NCBI RefSeq assembly: GCF_010093815.1
Contig: NW_022985550.1
Span: 633,074-697,073, forward strand
DNA length: 64,000 bases
Source of the DNA: Pseudovirgaria hyperparasitica
Lineage: Eukaryota > Ascomycota > Dothideomycetes > Acrospermales > Acrospermaceae
Direction: 5' to 3'
The position numbers were made by a program, and so were the translations under genes. Shown piece after piece: positions 61,240 through 64,000 of this stretch (position 1 is the stretch's first letter; each line of letters opens with the position of its first letter). The notes below the pieces were generated by a model, which did no database searches, was not told the origin of the DNA, and worked only from the letters and a program-made list of their open reading frames with translations.

Positions 61240-62341
61240 TTAAATCCTACCAATACTCATTGTGTTCGTTGACCCTAATAGTGGGTCGCCATATGCTAAT
61301 AAACGAACTCCACTCCAGGTGTAAGTATGATGGAGGGCTATATCACTCTTTAAGTAGGTGTAATATCAGAATAAAGTTATATGGGATCAAGAATGGAACA
61401 CATCTGAACTTACTTGGTTGGCGTAGTGATTCTAGTAGTATCTGTAGGAATAAAGAACTTAAAGTCGATTTGGAGATATGATCCAAGTCCAACTGGTCTA
61501 TCGGGGTAGTCTCAGTCTCTTCCTCGGCCTCTACGCTACCGGGGTAACTACCTGGAACGGAATCTGACGGATCGGAGTCTGACGGATCGGAATCTAAAAG
61601 ATCACTAATGAGACGCCGGGAATCCTTTGGGCGTTTATTCCAGTTATCCCCACACCATGAGATTATGACCCGATGCCTACTGCGCCGTTTTTGGTTGGAA
61701 CGATTGATGAATAATTCCTCATTGTCGTCCCTGCAAAAGAACAGCTCACCTTGGTCCTCTGAACCGGTCACTGGATCCACCCAAGTCTGGAATACTGCTG
61801 GAAGCTCAGAGTTGAGTAGATTGCTGGGAACATGCCCTCCGGGAAATGAGCTTATCTCCTGAGGGGTGAACACACGAGTCGGAGCTAATTGCCAGCGGCT
61901 GTCGTCACAAAAGATGAGAATCTCCGCCATATGCCAGGGAACTTCTGCTAGTGCGGTAATATCACCCAACGTGTACAGCACGTTGTTCCGGATCTCTTCA
62001 CGTCCGTGTACGAAGATCTCGCCCTGGCTCTGAGCCGGTACTCGTCCAAAGATCCAGTTCCATGCAAACCGAAGGTCTCGCGGGGGTCCACGCTGCCTCA
62101 ACAGGCTCTGGTGAGCTAGACGAGCCATCCGTAGGGATTCGTCAAAGGCAGGTCGGTATTCATATCTAGCACATGATGGATGGAAGGCATAAGTTTGGTG
62201 TACTTGCGAGGAAGAATGAAGCGGATTCCCTCGCGAAAGACTAGAAGTATCACCCACCAGCGGACGGACACGTACAGCTGCTAGCGAACGAGAAGTGAAG
62301 AGTGCTATAAGAAGCGTAAGCGAAAGTATGGAAGAAAACAT
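61240..62341 (-). CDS. Predicted secreted orphan protein in AT-rich DNA
   Basis: My preferred model is 62341..61414 plus 61337..61240 (76-nt intron, GTAAGT donor, ATATAG acceptor), 341 aa. Unspliced, the frame stops at 61343 (332 aa), but its end (FRCVPFLIPYNFILILHLLK) looks like translated intron. A signal peptide is clear (MFSSILSLTLLIALFTSRSLAA). The mature part has about three Cys, a TWVDPVTGSEDQGELFFCRD segment, a Trp-rich WHMAEILIFCDDSRWQLAPT block and a Ser/Asp repeat (DSDPSDSDPSDS). A GDITALAEVPWHMAE stretch faintly recalls fungal Asp-zincin-like secreted proteins, but I see no HExxH, so I assign no function. Codon use is more AT-ending than in neighbouring genes. Confidence 0.6.
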
Positions 62342-63596
62342 TATACTTAGAAAGAAGTGTATCGTAAAAGCCCTTTTTTTGAGTATAGAAGGGATTATAG
62401 TAAGGTTATAGAATGCCTAGTAAAATTTAAAGCTTTCGAATGTCACTATAGACCATAAATCGCGCATGCTTTGCCTTAGTATTCTATATATATATATATA
62501 TAGAGACAAGTATATTTTTCTTTCTGTATAGAGCTCGGGTACATATTATGGATATATTTTAGATAGCAGGACAGGGGCAGGGGTCCACCGATCGCCGACG
62601 TACCTCCGCGCGCAATTCCTACAGTACTACTAATATATGTATCCTTAGGTATATTTGCTTTATAGTACTCTGATTATCAGACATAAGTAGTTTGTAATTA
62701 AAGGCGACGTCGTAGAACTATACTATGAAGATGATTGTAGATTAGCGATCAGTGATTATCTTGGACCCCTATTAGGAGTTATTCATGTACACAGCGTGGA
62801 TACAATAATAGGACATCAATAAGGGTCGTTCGCCGCCAAGTCTTCAGAGCGAGACAGGATAAGAGAGATCCATCCGTCTGTAACTATGGATTTTAGCGCG
62901 ACTCTTGGCACGCGTTTTTCGCGCATCTTCGCATGGATTCTTGAAACCCCATAATTACTATTCTTAATACCTATATGATTCCTAGAGAAGAATTAGAGAA
63001 GACAGGTCAAATATAGATTTCTCGATTTTTCTTCCTTTATAGACCTTTCAAACTATGAAACGGTCTAAGAAATATTCTTAAATATAAGATAAGTATAACA
63101 GCACCTAACACTATCTTTTATATAGATATATCTAGAGATTTAGATTTTATAACCTAGTAAAAGGAGGATAGTGTTTGCGCGCGACGCGTGCCAGGAGTCG
63201 CGCTGAAAAAAGTTACAGAATGTCTTGTCTGGTACACAGCTCGCGACTACTTCAAGATTCATGGTTCAGTCACTCATCAACCAACAAAGTAACAGCTCAT
63301 TTGTAGTGTTCATCCAACCATTCATTGTCTGAATCGAAACTGCACAATCCTTCCTTTGTTACCACAATCCCATATAACGCCTCTCCATCGCATTACTATT
63401 CCCTTTGGCCGAACGCCCTGTGGCCCGCGGGTATCAAGAATGAAAAATTCCAATGCTTATCAGACACTCTATGCGTACGCACGAGAACAGAAAGGATGCA
63501 AAGAAGCACACTAAGTAGCCACTTCCGTAGACGAATTGGCCAGAAGAACATGAGAAACCCCAAATGGAGCCACGTCTAGAATACCCCAGGCTGTTT
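62342..63596. other. AT-rich, gene-free block with TA microsatellite
   Basis: Strongly AT-rich and full of stops, with a (TA)n run at about 62487-62502. Islands of GC (62,570-62,610; 63,170-63,200) interrupt it. Such a pattern is typical of RIP-worn intergenic DNA in ascomycetes. No element family, terminal repeat or reading frame can be identified. Confidence 0.5.
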
Positions 63597-64000
63597 TTAC
63601 AGCACAAATGCAACAACACCAGCAAGCAATGCACCAAAGCCGAAGCTTGTCTTGATCACACTACCAGCACCTTGAGACGGGCTCGGCTCAGAGCCAGTGG
63701 GTGTCGCCGGAGGGTTGTAAGTCGGGGCGCCGGTAGGGGGCGCAGTGCCATTCGGACCAACGACCGACGAAAAACCACCAGAAGGTGAAGGTGAACCGGT
63801 ACCGACAGGGGATGCCGGAGTGCCAGCGGTGAGCATGGTGAAGTTGGCGCAAGTGATACGAGTGCTGTTGGAATAGTGGATCACGATGGAACGGTTGCCA
63901 AAGAAAGCGCCGATGCCCTCCTTGAGCGAGGCGTACTGATCGTCGTACGACGCGGTGAATGATGTGCCGCTCATGGCCCCGTGCTTGCCTGAGAGATCAC
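63597..64000 (-). CDS. GPI-anchored Cu-type superoxide dismutase-like protein (C-terminal part)
   Basis: The frame is open to the window edge, so only the last 133 residues are seen. It begins DLSGKHGAMSGTSFTASYDD, the GDLSGKxG element of Cu/Zn SODs, and continues GAFFGNRSIVIHYSNSTRIT then CANF, where the H-Y-S-N-S-T-R-I-x-C block matches the last strand, with the copper-site His region and disulfide Cys, of fungal cell-surface SODs. A Ser/Thr/Pro/Gly-rich stalk and a C-terminal hydrophobic tail (GFGALLAGVVAFVL) after a small-residue site predict a GPI anchor. Fungal surface SODs of this type use copper only. Zinc ligands lie outside the window. Confidence 0.82.
   Translation of the reverse strand, partial: DLSGKHGAMSGTSFTASYDDQYASLKEGIGAFFGNRSIVIHYSNSTRITCANFTMLTAGTPASPVGTGSPSPSGGFSSVVGPNGTAPPTGAPTYNPPATPTGSEPSPSQGAGSVIKTSFGFGALLAGVVAFVL

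Noticed and set aside
62487-62502. TA run as a transposon end
   Set aside because: A plain microsatellite; no inverted partner or target-site duplication was found.

Overview
The window is a nuclear segment from a filamentous ascomycete (Pezizomycotina). A Dothideomycete is my best guess, but only from general resemblance. The support is as follows: compact genes on both strands; many spliceosomal introns of about 40-80 nt with GTRNGT donors and YAG acceptors; an intron-bearing tRNA-Ile; zinc-cluster transcription factors; and orthologues of core eukaryotic genes (ARF1, HIR1, LEO1, TRM11, uL1, POL4, MOB2). I rebuilt 28 protein genes by joining reading frames across splice sites and checking that exon lengths stay in phase. 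Two tRNA genes are also present.

Layout. 0-8 kb: G-patch splicing protein, a Zn2Cys6 regulator, a 2.3 kb empty gap, then a ZIP zinc transporter. 8.4-9.2 kb: tRNA-Ile(AAU) with an intron and tRNA-Ser(AGA). 9.7-19.5 kb: a histidine-phosphatase-fold membrane protein, TRM11, a SET protein and a GABA-type amino-acid permease. 20.7-29.9 kb is more accessory: a GNAT acetyltransferase, a large zinc-cluster-like regulator tail to tail with a TauD-type dioxygenase, a kinase-like protein with an altered catalytic loop, and a hemerythrin-like protein. After a 2.1 kb gap, 32-41.7 kb carries DNA polymerase IV/lambda, a D-aminopeptidase-like S12 hydrolase, a small unknown gene, HIR1 and a small MGNCC-type lipid-anchored protein. 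43.4-54.2 kb carries ribosomal protein uL1, a CorA-like membrane protein, a second GNAT, ARF1, MOB2 and LEO1. 54.8-60.6 kb is a catabolic cluster: CYP504-type P450, fumarylacetoacetase and homogentisate 1,2-dioxygenase. 60.6-63.3 kb is AT-rich and holds one predicted secreted orphan. The right edge cuts a GPI-anchored Cu-SOD-like gene.

How genes work together. The clearest pathway is phenylacetate/tyrosine breakdown: the P450 feeds homogentisate, HmgA opens the ring, and FahA releases fumarate and acetoacetate. hmgA and fahA diverge from one 557 bp promoter. The other genes look like ordinary housekeeping or single accessory genes. I found no CRISPR, prophage, intact transposon or LTR element. 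I see no convincing wholly new system. The best leads are two probable pseudoenzymes, the regulator-dioxygenase-kinase-like group, the AT-rich secreted orphan and the S12 hydrolase of bacterial type.
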